Position numbers and translations under genes: made by a program. DNA of 64,000 nt. Origin: Gemmatimonadaceae bacterium (lineage in GTDB: Bacteria; Gemmatimonadota; Gemmatimonadetes; Gemmatimonadales; Gemmatimonadaceae). Location: contig JAUQWM010000072.1 of assembly GCA_030835125.1 (NCBI GenBank), positions 1 through 64,000 on the forward strand, written 5' to 3'. Each line of letters begins with the position of its first letter. The stretch's first letter is position 1. Shown piece by piece: positions 1 to 9,154 of the stretch. The notes below the pieces were generated by a model. The model saw only the letters and a list, made by a program, of their open reading frames with translations. It searched no databases and was not told where the DNA came from.

Positions 1-897
<897 letters not shown>

Positions 898-933
898 GTG
901 TCTCCATTCCTCCAGGTACATGGTGAAGCTTCG

Positions 934-951
934 GGGGCTCCCGGGAGCCCC
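934..951. promoter_or_regulatory. 18-bp perfect palindrome upstream of the cupredoxin gene
   Basis: GGGGCTCCCGGGAGCCCC is a perfect palindrome, 37 bases upstream of the cupredoxin start in the 144-bp gap to the divergent ornithine-cyclodeaminase-like gene. A spacer-free palindrome in a divergent promoter region could be an operator, but a GC-rich palindrome can also arise by chance in this genome. No regulator is identified. Confidence 0.35.
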
Positions 952-1041
952 TAAGGAACCACGACCAGGTGGACGCCGCCAGCCCCTCGTGCGCACCACG
1001 CCACCAGGTGTCATCTTCGTCCTTCCCGGATCCGGCAGGTT

Positions 1042-2064
1042 GTGATGAGGACGTTACTGGTTTCCCATCGGGAGGTGGCCGCCCTCCTGCCGATGGGCGA
1101 GTGCATCGACGCAATGACGGAAGCGTTCATCGCCCTCGCGCGGGGCGATGCCCTGCTGCCCCTGCGCCAGGTCATTGCCCTGCCGGCCTCGCGCAACCTG
1201 CTGGCCATCATGCCCGGCCAGCTCGGCGCCGGCGCTCCCGGGCGACATCGTGCGGCCGTCGGCGCCAAGGTCATCACCGTGTTTCCCGGGAATGACGCGA
1301 CACCGTTCGACTCGCACCTCGGCGTCATCCTGTTGTTCGAGTCCGAGCTCGGGCAGCTGGTGGCGATCATCGACGCTTCGTCCGTGACCGCCATCAGGAC
1401 GGCCGCGGTTTCCGGTGTCGCCACGCGGTTGCTCGCCAACCCTGGGGCGGGGGACCTCGCCATCCTTGGCGCCGGCGTCCAGGCGATGACTCACCTCGAG
1501 GCGATGCGATGCGTACGACCGCTGCGGCGCGTGCGTGCCTGGAGCCGGTCCCCCGAGCGCTGCGCCAGGTTCGCCGACACGGCTCGGCAGAAGCTCGGCC
1601 TCACCGTCGAAGTCGCTCCCGATGCCGAAGCCTGCGTCCGGGGCGCCGACCTGGTCTGTACGGTGACGGCGTCGCGTGAGCCGGTGCTGCGCGGCCGGTG
1701 GCTTGCCGAGGGCGCGCACGTGAACGCGGTGGGTGCTGCGCTGGCCACGACGCGCGAGCTCGACACCGAGGCGGTGGCGCGCGCCCGCGTCTTCGTCGAC
1801 CGTCGCGAGTCGGCGATGGCCGAGGCCGGGGACATCCTGATCCCGATGGCGGAAGGTGCGTTCGGGCCGGACCACGTCCGGGGGGACCTGGGCGACGTAC
1901 TGACGGGGGCGGTCGCCGGGCGTGAGGACGCCGGGGAGGTCACCCTCTTCAAGTCGTTAGGCCTCGCCATCGAGGACCTGGCCGCCGCCCGCCTGGTCTA
2001 CGAGAAGGGCGTGGCGCTGGGCACCGGCGTCTGGATCTCGCTCGGCGGCCTGCGCGATGCGTGA
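1042..2064 (+). CDS. Ornithine cyclodeaminase / mu-crystallin family protein
   Basis: This 340-aa cytoplasmic NAD(P)-binding enzyme belongs to the OCD/mu-crystallin family, whose members cyclise ornithine or reduce small cyclic or imino substrates. The substrate-side motif GAKVITVFPGN (from residue 74), TAIRTAA (from 117) and the Rossmann dinucleotide motif ILGAGVQA (141-148) are visible; length is normal. The start is GTG 1042 or the adjacent ATG 1045. It overlaps the next gene, a threonine-dehydratase-like enzyme, by 8 bp, so the two are translationally coupled. This pairing is known in ectoine use (EutC/EutB) and in the beta-hydroxyaspartate cycle (BhcD/BhcB). Neither pathway's other genes are here, so the substrate is not assigned. 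Contains one GTTAGGC heptamer (1956). Confidence 0.8.
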   Translation: MMRTLLVSHREVAALLPMGECIDAMTEAFIALARGDALLPLRQVIALPASRNLLAIMPGQLGAGAPGRHRAAVGAKVITVFPGNDATPFDSHLGVILLFESELGQLVAIIDASSVTAIRTAAVSGVATRLLANPGAGDLAILGAGVQAMTHLEAMRCVRPLRRVRAWSRSPERCARFADTARQKLGLTVEVAPDAEACVRGADLVCTVTASREPVLRGRWLAEGAHVNAVGAALATTRELDTEAVARARVFVDRRESAMAEAGDILIPMAEGAFGPDHVRGDLGDVLTGAVAGREDAGEVTLFKSLGLAIEDLAAARLVYEKGVALGTGVWISLGGLRDA

Positions 2065-3028
2065 GCCGCTCCACCTGCCGTCGCTCGGCGAGATCGGCGC
2101 CGCCCGCGAGCGGATAGACGACCTCGCCGTCAGGACGCCGCTCCTTCGTGTGTCGATTCCCGATTCCCGATTCCCGAACCCGGAGTTCTTCCTCAAGCTC
2201 GAGACCCTCCAGCCCATCGGCTCGTTCAAGATCCGCGGGGCGGGGAATGCGATGCGGCGCCTCGATGCCGCCGCGCTCAGGGACGGCGTCTGCACGGCGA
2301 GCGCCGGCAACATGGGCCAGGGGGTCGCCTGGTGCGCCCGCGCGCTCGGCGTGCCGTGCCGCGTCATTGCGCCCGACTCGGCGCCGGCGGCGAAGGTCGA
2401 CGCGATCAAGGCGTTAGGCGCCGAGGTGATCGCCGTGCCGTTTGCCGACTGGTGGAGGGTGATGGAGACGCACGACACCCGGGGCGTCCCCGGCGCGTTC
2501 ATCCATCCGGTGGAGAACAACGACGTGATCGCCGGGAACGGGACCATCTCCGCCGAGGTCGTCGAGGACCTGCCTGGCGTGGACGTGGTGGTCGTTCCGT
2601 TCGGTGGTGGGGGGCTGCTCAGCGGGATCGGCGCCGGGATGCGCGCGCTGCGGCCGGGGTGCCGCGTGATCGCCGCCGAAGTGGAGACGGCGGCGCCGCT
2701 GCGGGCATCGCTGGATGCCGGTGCGGCGCGGGCGATCCAGCGGATCCCGAGCTTCGTGGACGGCATCGGCGGGGCCAGCGTGCTGCCGGCCATGTGGCCG
2801 CTCGTCAGGCAGGTGGTCGCCGACTCGGTCGTGGTGTCGCTGAGCGAGGTCGAGGAGGCGATCCGGCTGCTCGTCAGGCACGCCCGCGTGGTGGCCGAGG
2901 GCGCGGGGGCCGCCTCGCTCGCGGCGGCGGGTCACGACCAGGGAATGCGCGGGACCGTGTGCTGTGTGGTCTCCGGCGGGACCATCGACGCCGGCGTCCT
3001 GGGCCGACTCCTGTCCGCCAGCGCCTGA
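2057..3028 (+). CDS. Threonine/serine dehydratase-like PLP enzyme (fold type II)
   Basis: This 323-aa PLP enzyme probably dehydrates or deaminates a hydroxy-amino acid. Lys58 in GSFKIRGA should form the Schiff base. SAGNMGQG (82-89) corresponds to the usual SAGNHAQG, with Met in place of His. PFGGGGL (181-187) is the phosphate-binding loop. The ATG at 2057 lies inside the 3' end of the preceding OCD-like gene. Residues 33-42, in the segment before the PLP lysine, are encoded by three perfect GATTCCC heptamers plus a degenerate fourth (2155-2182), a surface loop that appears to have grown by repeat expansion. The changed His may alter substrate choice; the real substrate is uncertain (threonine, serine, hydroxyectoine or beta-hydroxyaspartate). 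Confidence 0.82.
   Translation: MREPLHLPSLGEIGAARERIDDLAVRTPLLRVSIPDSRFPNPEFFLKLETLQPIGSFKIRGAGNAMRRLDAAALRDGVCTASAGNMGQGVAWCARALGVPCRVIAPDSAPAAKVDAIKALGAEVIAVPFADWWRVMETHDTRGVPGAFIHPVENNDVIAGNGTISAEVVEDLPGVDVVVVPFGGGGLLSGIGAGMRALRPGCRVIAAEVETAAPLRASLDAGAARAIQRIPSFVDGIGGASVLPAMWPLVRQVVADSVVVSLSEVEEAIRLLVRHARVVAEGAGAASLAAAGHDQGMRGTVCCVVSGGTIDAGVLGRLLSASA
2155..2182 (+). repeat. In-frame GATTCCC heptamer repeat inside the dehydratase gene
   Basis: Three exact copies of GATTCCC (2155-2161, 2162-2168, 2169-2175) are followed by a degenerate fourth. Three 7-bp units equal 21 bp, so the frame is kept; the segment encodes about residues 33-42. Same repeat class as the intergenic arrays in this window. 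Confidence 0.85.
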
Positions 3029-3046
3029 CGAGGGCGGCGCGCTCCG

Positions 3047-3517
3047 CTACGGCGCCCGCTGGAAGCCAAGGGTGTGGACGACCCCCGGGGCCCCCGGTAT
3101 GATGGCGGTCAGCACGAGGCGGTCCCCGGAAGACTGGTTGAGGCGTTGCGTCTGCGGGATGGCGCCGGTCGGCTGGCTCAGCCAGGTGCCAGTGATGAGG
3201 ACGCTGGACCCCGCCTGGACGACATTCCCCTGAAGGATGTCGCGCTGCGGATCTCCGGCGCCCGGATCCCAGGAGAATCGCCAGTCGACGGCGAGGTTCG
3301 CTGCGATGAAGAGCGTGTCAGGCAGGATGATGAACCACTCACAACTCCCGCACGTGCGCACCGAGTCCGGGAGCGGCCTCAGGTCGAATGACGTGAGCAG
3401 GTAGGTCCCGGGACGGGGAACGTCGACGTCGTCCCCCGCCGCCGTAACCAGGTCACCACATCCGGCCGACAACACGGCCGCTGCGAGCGTGAGAATGCGG
3501 TATGCGGAATTCCTCAT
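3047..3517 (-). CDS. Small hypothetical lipoprotein
   Basis: This 156-aa protein has a short basic N terminus, a hydrophobic segment and the lipobox LSAGC, so it is probably a lipoprotein. The mature part contains a CGSC dicysteine that could form a disulfide. I do not recognise a family. It is convergent with the dehydratase gene (18-bp gap) and divergent from the large secreted protein at 3774. The start at 3517 gives the signal sequence directly. Confidence 0.6.
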   Translation of the reverse strand: MRNSAYRILTLAAAVLSAGCGDLVTAAGDDVDVPRPGTYLLTSFDLRPLPDSVRTCGSCEWFIILPDTLFIAANLAVDWRFSWDPGAGDPQRDILQGNVVQAGSSVLITGTWLSQPTGAIPQTQRLNQSSGDRLVLTAIIPGAPGVVHTLGFQRAP

Positions 3518-3773
3518 CGGCCATCAGCGGTTTGGGAACCAGCGGTCGATCCCTGTCGAGCGAATGTGAACCTGGCGGGTCCTGCGCGCAATATCAGGAC
3601 GGCACTGTAGTGTGCGCCCTGCGTCAGAAGGATCTCTCCCTCCTGCTCGCATTACAAAACCGTGAAGGTGGACGACGGTGCATTGCGCGGTTGACGGGGA
3701 CTCCCGACGTTCGAGGGGGGCATGCACGGGTCATCGCCCTGAGCGTTCGCGAATCCGGGTCGACACGACGCAC

Positions 3774-5456
3774 ATGATTCCTCGCAACCGATCTGCCCTC
3801 GTCCTGGCGGCTCTCCTTCTCGGGTCCGGGCCGGTCGGTGCGCAGGTCGTTCGCGGCACCGTGACCGAACGAGGATCCGGCGAACCGCTGTCCGGTGTCC
3901 TGGTGTCCCTGGAGCCGGCCGATCCCGCCGGCGGCGGCGCCGCCGTCTCCGTCCTCTCGGACATCGCCGGGACGTACGCTGTGCGCGGCACCGTCGGGCA
4001 GTTCCGCGTCGTGGCGAAGCGCATCGGCGTCCAGCGCTTTTCCTCGGAGCCGTTTGCGCTGGCGGCCGGGGAGACGCGTGAGCTCGACATCGTGATGGAG
4101 GCGGCCGTCTTCCAGCTCCCGGCCGTGCGCATCGTCGATGCCACGTTATGCACGAGCCGGGACGCCGATGGACAACGGGTCGCGGCGCTCTGGGACGAGG
4201 CCCGCACGGCGCTCACGGCGGCGAGCATCTCGCGGCGCGATCGCCTGTTCCAGGGCTCGATCACCCGCTACACGCGCACGCTCGATCCGCGCGACCTGCG
4301 CATCTTCACCGACCGCTGGAGCGAAATCGCCGGCACGTACGACCGCACCTTCAGCGGGCCGTCGGGGGATTCGCTGTCGGCGCTGGGGTACTGGCACATC
4401 CGGAACGGCATTGCCCACTACTACGCCCCGGACGGCGACGTGCTGCTGTCGCGTGCGTTCCAGCGGGACCACTGCTTCTCGACCGCGCAGCGCCGCGACC
4501 GCCCCGGCCTCGTCGGGCTGGGGTTCGTGCCGCGCGCCGACCGGCCGAAGCCCGACGTCCGCGGGACGCTCTGGATGGACGAGCGCACGTTCGACCTGCG
4601 GTTCGTGGAGTTCACGTACACGCGACTGCCTGACGCCCCCAATGCCGAGCGCGTCGGCGGCGAGATCCACTTTGCGCGGCTCGCCAACGGCGCCTGGGTG
4701 ACCTCACGCTGGTTCCTCCGGATGCCGGAGTACGTCGAGGGGACCGACGTCAGCGCGCCGATCCTCATGACGAGGCCAACGATCCGGACGCTGATCGAGG
4801 AAGGCGGCATGGCCTTCGGCCCCGGCCTGCGTCTCTTCACGACCCCGGCCACGGTCCTCGGCGCACTCCTCGACAGCGCCGGTCGGCCGTTCGAGGGAGG
4901 GACCGTGCGGCTGGCCGGAACGCCATTCCGGACGCAATCGCGTGCCGACGGATCATTCCGGATCGACAGCCTGCCCGCCGGTCACTTCACCCTGGTGGCC
5001 GAACACGAGTCGTACTCGGCCTCGGGCGGGACCATGGCTGACGAGGGCATCGACCTGCGTGAGGGGATCGACTCCCGGGTCACGTTGCGCGGGTACTCCA
5101 CCGTGCGGCTCGCCGAACGACTCTGCCCGGGGCGTCGGCGGCAGTCGGGCCGCTCCATCGTCAGGCTGGAAGCGGTCGACAGCCTCACCAGCGAGCCGCT
5201 TCGTAACCTCGGGGTCTGGTTGCGGTGGGCCGGTGACTTCGCGGGACGTGGTGAGAACCTGGTTGCGGGCAACCGTGGCGGCGAAGAGACCCGGACCGAC
5301 GAACAAGGCGTGGCGGTCTTCTGCGACGCGCCGGCGAACCTGGCGCTGACCATCTCCGCCGTGAACGGGATCGGCCGTCCGGCGCGTGACTCGATCGTCG
5401 TGCGACCCGACGGGGCGGCGGTCCTTTCCGCCCGGCTCCGGACCGGGCGACCGTAG
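3774..5456 (+). CDS. Secreted protein with two carboxypeptidase-regulatory-like domains
   Basis: This 560-aa exported protein starts with a signal peptide ending near GPVGAQ. Residues about 25-120 form a carboxypeptidase-regulatory-like beta-sandwich (VRGTVTERGSGEPLSGV...). A central domain without a recognised family follows, then a second regulatory-like domain (near 360-430) around the motif RADGSFRIDSLPAGHFTL, and a third beta-rich tail. No TonB-receptor barrel follows, unlike many proteins with this N terminus. It is probably periplasmic or surface-bound; function is unknown. ATG 3774 was chosen because the 32 residues upstream in the same frame are polar and would precede the signal peptide. 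Confidence 0.7.
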   Translation: MIPRNRSALVLAALLLGSGPVGAQVVRGTVTERGSGEPLSGVLVSLEPADPAGGGAAVSVLSDIAGTYAVRGTVGQFRVVAKRIGVQRFSSEPFALAAGETRELDIVMEAAVFQLPAVRIVDATLCTSRDADGQRVAALWDEARTALTAASISRRDRLFQGSITRYTRTLDPRDLRIFTDRWSEIAGTYDRTFSGPSGDSLSALGYWHIRNGIAHYYAPDGDVLLSRAFQRDHCFSTAQRRDRPGLVGLGFVPRADRPKPDVRGTLWMDERTFDLRFVEFTYTRLPDAPNAERVGGEIHFARLANGAWVTSRWFLRMPEYVEGTDVSAPILMTRPTIRTLIEEGGMAFGPGLRLFTTPATVLGALLDSAGRPFEGGTVRLAGTPFRTQSRADGSFRIDSLPAGHFTLVAEHESYSASGGTMADEGIDLREGIDSRVTLRGYSTVRLAERLCPGRRRQSGRSIVRLEAVDSLTSEPLRNLGVWLRWAGDFAGRGENLVAGNRGGEETRTDEQGVAVFCDAPANLALTISAVNGIGRPARDSIVVRPDGAAVLSARLRTGRP

Positions 5457-5463
5457 GCTGGCA

Positions 5464-5886
5464 TCATGCCGGGGCCGTTCCCCGCCGAATCTCCCCCGAG
5501 ATGTTCGTCCCGGGCGCAACGGTGTTGAACACCGTCCCGTACTTCCTGACGTTTTCATGCAGCAGCGCGAGGCGCTGATCGCTCTCGTCGGTGTCCACGG
5601 TCAGGACGTAGTCGATGCGCTCCATTCGCGGCGGAACGTCCTGCCGCACACCATGGAGCGCCACGTGCACACCGCGCAACTCGAACTTCAGCATCGGGAC
5701 GATGCGCTCGATGCCCTTGATCATGCAGGCCGAGATGGCCGCCAGGAGCAGCTCGGCGGGATTGAACGCGTCGCGCCGGCCTGCGAGGGCTGTGTCGAGG
5801 GTGATGGTAGCGTCCTTGGTGGAGGCCACGCTCCCATGCGCGTCGAGCCGGCGCGCGGTGACGTCGAACGTCAGCTTGTCAGCCAT
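5464..5886 (-). CDS. OsmC family protein lacking the second cysteine
   Basis: This 140-aa protein has the OsmC/Ohr fold, whose founding members reduce organic peroxides with two cysteines. The first Cys is present in AAISACMIKG (about residue 54). Where the second Cys normally sits (a CPVxxTL-like segment) this protein has KYGTVFNTV, so the pair is missing. It may therefore bind or transfer thiol ligands rather than act as a classic peroxidase. It is the last gene of the sigma factor/permease/thioredoxin-like set; its start overlaps the thioredoxin-like gene by 16 bp. A longer frame running to 6684 is only a shadow of the permease. Confidence 0.8.
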   Translation of the reverse strand: MADKLTFDVTARRLDAHGSVASTKDATITLDTALAGRRDAFNPAELLLAAISACMIKGIERIVPMLKFELRGVHVALHGVRQDVPPRMERIDYVLTVDTDESDQRLALLHENVRKYGTVFNTVAPGTNISGEIRRGTAPA

Positions 5887-6107
5887 CGCTCCACCGTGTC
5901 GCGGCCCGGTACGCCGCCAGCATGGACCACCGTCCCGTCCAGCACCACGCCCGGCGTGCTCATCACGCCATAGCCCATGATGGCCGGAAGGTCCTCGACT
6001 TTCTCTACCGTCACCGCCACGCCCGTGTCGTGCGCGACCTGCTCGATCAGTGCGACGGTTCTCCGGCAGTTCGGGCATCCTGTTCCCAACACCTTGATCG
6101 CCTTCAT
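5871..6107 (-). CDS. Small thioredoxin-like redox protein (CPNC)
   Basis: This 78-aa protein matches the glutaredoxin-like/redox-active-disulfide family. It begins MKAIKVLGTGCPNC, with the CPNC active site at residues 11-14, and has the cis-Pro motif STPGVV near 51-56. Such proteins are often encoded beside UPF0718/ArsP permeases, as here (9 bp downstream), and may deliver electrons for metalloid or thiol chemistry. It overlaps the OsmC start, implying coupled translation. Physiological partner unproven. Confidence 0.85.
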   Translation of the reverse strand: MKAIKVLGTGCPNCRRTVALIEQVAHDTGVAVTVEKVEDLPAIMGYGVMSTPGVVLDGTVVHAGGVPGRDTVERWLTS

Positions 6108-6116
6108 GGCGCCCTC

Positions 6117-7184
6117 CTAAAGCACGAAGTTGAACACGTAACCCACGGTGAGGATTCCCGCAGCCACCACACCCACGAACGTCGCGATGAGTCGCGGTTT
6201 CAGCACCTTGCGCAGGATCACGATCTCCGGCAGCGAGAGTGCGATCACGCTCATCATGAACGCGAGCACCGTCCCCAGTGCCGCTCCCTTGGCAAGGAGC
6301 GCCTGGACGATCGGGATCACGCCGACGGCGTTCGTGTACATCGGGACCCCGATCAGCACGGCGAGCGGCACCGACCACCACGCCCCCTTGCCCATGATCG
6401 CGGCCATCAGGTCCTCCGGTACGTAGCCGTGGATCGCCGCGCCAATCGCGATGCCGGCGAGGACCCAGGGCCAGACGCGCCCGACGATGTCGCGGACGCT
6501 CTCCCCGCCGGCCGCCATGCGTTCGCCGACCGTGAGCCGCGCCAGCGTGTGCGTCGCGGCGACTTTCGGCATCTGCTGCACCCACTGCTCCAGGTGATGT
6601 TCCATGCGGAAGCGCCCGATCACCCAGCCGGCGACCACCGCCACGGAAAGGCCGAGTCCGAGGTAGAGCAACGCGATGCGCCATCCGAAGAGACCGAGCA
6701 GCAGCGTGAGGGCGACCTCGTTGACCATCGGCGCTGCGATCAGGAACGAGAAGGTCACGCCGAGCGGCACGCCCGCCTGCACGAACCCGATGAACAGCGG
6801 GACCGCCGAACAGGAGCAGAAAGGCGTCACCACGCCGAGTGACGCCGCCATCACGTTCGCCACGCCATCGCGCCGGACGGCCAGCATCGCGCGCGTGCGC
6901 TCCGGAGTGAAGTACGTGTTCACCATGCCCATCACGAAGACCACGCCGGTGAGGAGCAGCAGGACCTTGGGGGCGTCGTAGAGGAAGAACTGCAGGGCGC
7001 CGCCGAGATGGCTCTCGCGCTCCACCGGCAGGGCGGCGACGAGCGCCTCCGAAGCCGGGAGCAGGGTCTCATAGAGTCCGACCCAGGCGAGCGCGGCGAG
7101 GCCGAGCAGTGCGCGGGGATGCCGGGAAGGCCAGCGTTCGGCGAGGACGGACACGGTGACTCCGACGGGTTCGTGCCTGACCAC
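6117..7184 (-). CDS. ArsP/UPF0718 family permease
   Basis: This 355-aa inner-membrane protein has about eight to ten hydrophobic segments and the family signature TPFCSCSAVP, with Cys123 and Cys125 in the membrane. Characterised ArsP members export trivalent organoarsenicals; others have unknown substrates. The central soluble loop (about 195-235) separates two similar halves, the second carrying GVPMYTNAVG. It lies 29 bp downstream of a SigZ-like sigma factor and directly upstream of the thioredoxin-like and OsmC genes, which suggests metalloid or thiol-stress export. Substrate not proven. Confidence 0.82.
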   Translation of the reverse strand: MVRHEPVGVTVSVLAERWPSRHPRALLGLAALAWVGLYETLLPASEALVAALPVERESHLGGALQFFLYDAPKVLLLLTGVVFVMGMVNTYFTPERTRAMLAVRRDGVANVMAASLGVVTPFCSCSAVPLFIGFVQAGVPLGVTFSFLIAAPMVNEVALTLLLGLFGWRIALLYLGLGLSVAVVAGWVIGRFRMEHHLEQWVQQMPKVAATHTLARLTVGERMAAGGESVRDIVGRVWPWVLAGIAIGAAIHGYVPEDLMAAIMGKGAWWSVPLAVLIGVPMYTNAVGVIPIVQALLAKGAALGTVLAFMMSVIALSLPEIVILRKVLKPRLIATFVGVVAAGILTVGYVFNFVL

Positions 7185-7213
7185 GAGCGGATCAGGCTAC
7201 CCCAGTTGACGAA

Positions 7214-7789
7214 TCACTCCGAAAAGGATGCACCCTTAGCGGGGGGGTGAAAGCAGCAGACGCTTCCTGCCTCGTCGAATTCCACCCGGCAGTGCTCGAC
7301 GAGGGCGTCTCGCAGGCGCCGTCGCGCTCGAAGCAGGCGCGCCTTGGCGGCCGCCACGGTGAGCCCCGCCTCACTGGCGAATTCGCGGACCGTGCGCTGC
7401 CCGAGGTCACAGGCCGAAATGATGGCCTGGTCATGCGGCGCGAGGCGCGTGAGGTTCCGCGCGAGGCAGGCCTCGAGGGCCAGGACCTGGGGGGGCTCCG
7501 GCGCCTCAGTGGCCATGAGGCCCTCGGGGAGTTCCTGGAACAGCCTGGTGGTGCGGCGCGAATCGGTCACGGCATTGCGCGCGACCCGATAGAGCCAGGC
7601 CCGCGGGGATTCGATTCTGCAGAAACCCGCGCCCTGCTGCATCGCCCGAAGGAGGACTTCCTGCAGCATGTCCTCCGCGGATGCTTCGTCTGAAAGCTGC
7701 CGGCGCAGGAAGCCCAGCAGCTCCGCCTCGTGCGCCTGCCAGGCGCCAAGGACGCAGTCAAAGGTTGGGGAGGATTCGGGCCGGGTCAC
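7214..7789 (-). CDS. SigZ-type ECF sigma factor with C-terminal Cys motif
   Basis: This 191-aa protein has sigma region 2 (about 20-80, with DEASAEDMLQEVLLRA) and region 4 (about 105-165, with the helix-turn-helix near VREFASEAGLTVAAAKARL). After region 4 comes an unusual tail, HCRVEFDEAGSVCCF, with Cys167, Cys178 and Cys179. A similar tail occurs in SigZ-like sigma factors. Three cysteines in this spacing could bind arsenite, zinc or copper, giving a one-component sensor without an anti-sigma factor; none is encoded nearby. It is probably co-transcribed with the ArsP-like permease 29 bp downstream. Metal sensing is inference. Confidence 0.8.
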   Translation of the reverse strand: MTRPESSPTFDCVLGAWQAHEAELLGFLRRQLSDEASAEDMLQEVLLRAMQQGAGFCRIESPRAWLYRVARNAVTDSRRTTRLFQELPEGLMATEAPEPPQVLALEACLARNLTRLAPHDQAIISACDLGQRTVREFASEAGLTVAAAKARLLRARRRLRDALVEHCRVEFDEAGSVCCFHPPAKGASFSE

Positions 7790-7835
7790 GACATCGCGGG
7801 TTGGTGCGGTTCCGGGTCGAGGCAGCGGCGGTCAG

Positions 7836-8984
7836 CTATGCAGCCAGCCAGCCAGCCACCCAGTCACCCGCGAAGTAGCCTACCACCGCGACCCCCAGCC
7901 CCACGACGAACATGTCCATCCCCGAGCGCACGATCCCGCGCCCGGTGAACACCGATCGCGCCGCGCCCACAAGGAAGTGCATCGCCATCGCCACCACGAA
8001 CGATGAGACGATGGCCGGCATCCCGCGGAGGAAGAAAAACGGCAGGACCGGCAGCAGCGCCCCCACCGCGGTCGCCGTTCCCGTGATCCACGCTTCACGC
8101 ATCGGGGACGCGCTCTCGCCGCCGAGGCCCAGCTCGGCCTGGATCTTCTCCTGCAGCATCCGCTCCGGGTCCTTCAGCGCCTCGCTGGCCAGCGCCCGCG
8201 CCGCTTCGGGTCGCATGCCCTTCGTCTCGTAGATGAGCGCCAGCTCGTCGCGCTCGAGCTCGGGCATGTACGCAATCTCGTCGCGCTCCATGGCGATCTC
8301 GTGCGCATGCACTTCCTGCTCGCTCTTGGCGGCGAGGTAGCCGCTCGAACCCATCGATAGCGCGTCGGCGATCACGCCGGCGACGCCGGCCACCACCACC
8401 GCCTCGTGCTGCTGCGTCGCCGTCGCGCCCAACACGCCGGCCACCAGGCCGAAGTTCGCCGTCAGCCCGTCGTTGAACCCGTAGACCACGTTGCGGAGGA
8501 AGCCCCCGGATTCCACGCGGTGCCATGGCTCGCCCCGGTCACCGACCCCGGCCAGGTGGGCAAGCTCCGTGGCGTGTTCCGCGCTCTCCTTCGCCAACTG
8601 CAGCGCCTCGGCGCGGCCGGCCGTCTCATGCGGCGTGTCGCGATGCATCGTGAGGTACTCACGCACTTCGCGTCCTTCCTCGCGCAGCAGCAACGACACG
8701 AGGGAGCCGGTGCCGAAGCGGCGACCGAGGAATTCGAGCATGCGCGCCCGGGCGGAGGGCCGGAATGCGCCCGGGGGCCTGCCCGCGTCGGACAGGAGTC
8801 GCGCCCAGATCGCGGCGTGCTGCGTCTCGATGTCGCTCAGCCTGGCGAAGACCGAGGCACGCTTCGGGTCCGGCTCGAGCTTCGCCAGGATGCCGTAGAG
8901 GTACGAAGCGTCGCTCTCGTCCTGCCAGTGTTCCTGGAACGTGCCCAGGTCGGGCTTGCGCTCGATTTCGACGGATGTCGTCAT
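7836..8984 (-). CDS. mbfA: Membrane-bound ferritin / VIT1-family iron exporter (MbfA type)
   Basis: This 382-aa protein fuses an N-terminal ferritin-like four-helix domain (about 15-145) to a C-terminal VIT1/CCC1 membrane domain (about 160-382). The di-iron ligand candidates are Glu23, Glu53xxHis56, Glu102/103/107 and Glu133xxHis137. The membrane part begins with the VIT signature YGFNDGLTANFGLVAG and contains the Met/Glu-rich cytoplasmic helices. In alphaproteobacteria MbfA exports iron and protects against iron and peroxide stress. ATG 8984 was chosen over a longer arginine-rich start at 9059. No DtxR-like box is visible upstream. Confidence 0.88.
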   Translation of the reverse strand: MTTSVEIERKPDLGTFQEHWQDESDASYLYGILAKLEPDPKRASVFARLSDIETQHAAIWARLLSDAGRPPGAFRPSARARMLEFLGRRFGTGSLVSLLLREEGREVREYLTMHRDTPHETAGRAEALQLAKESAEHATELAHLAGVGDRGEPWHRVESGGFLRNVVYGFNDGLTANFGLVAGVLGATATQQHEAVVVAGVAGVIADALSMGSSGYLAAKSEQEVHAHEIAMERDEIAYMPELERDELALIYETKGMRPEAARALASEALKDPERMLQEKIQAELGLGGESASPMREAWITGTATAVGALLPVLPFFFLRGMPAIVSSFVVAMAMHFLVGAARSVFTGRGIVRSGMDMFVVGLGVAVVGYFAGDWVAGWLAA

Positions 8985-9154
8985 CACCAAAGATACGACC
9001 CGACGGGCACTTCTGGGCACGGACGACGCGTGTCCGGGCGGCCACGATTCGAACTCCATCCCGTGTGGCAGCAGTCTCCGGCATTGGCGCCAGTGGAAAC
9101 CCTTTCGGAAACACCACGTGACCTAGACAGCGTAATCCCAATTTGAGGCCAACT

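Noticed and set aside
5464-6684. A continuous frame fusing OsmC with upstream sequence
   Set aside because: Upstream part is out-of-frame permease and thioredoxin sequence; OsmC starts at 5886 and the CPNC protein is intact in another frame.
7841-7868. CAGC/CCAG short repeat near the mbfA end
   Set aside because: It only encodes the Trp/Ala-rich C terminus of MbfA; no separate repeat element.
9040-9130. A tRNA T-arm-like stretch (GGAGTTCGAATC on the minus strand) near 9046-9057
   Set aside because: No acceptor stem, D-arm or anticodon arm could be fitted around it; chance match in the promoter region of mbfA.
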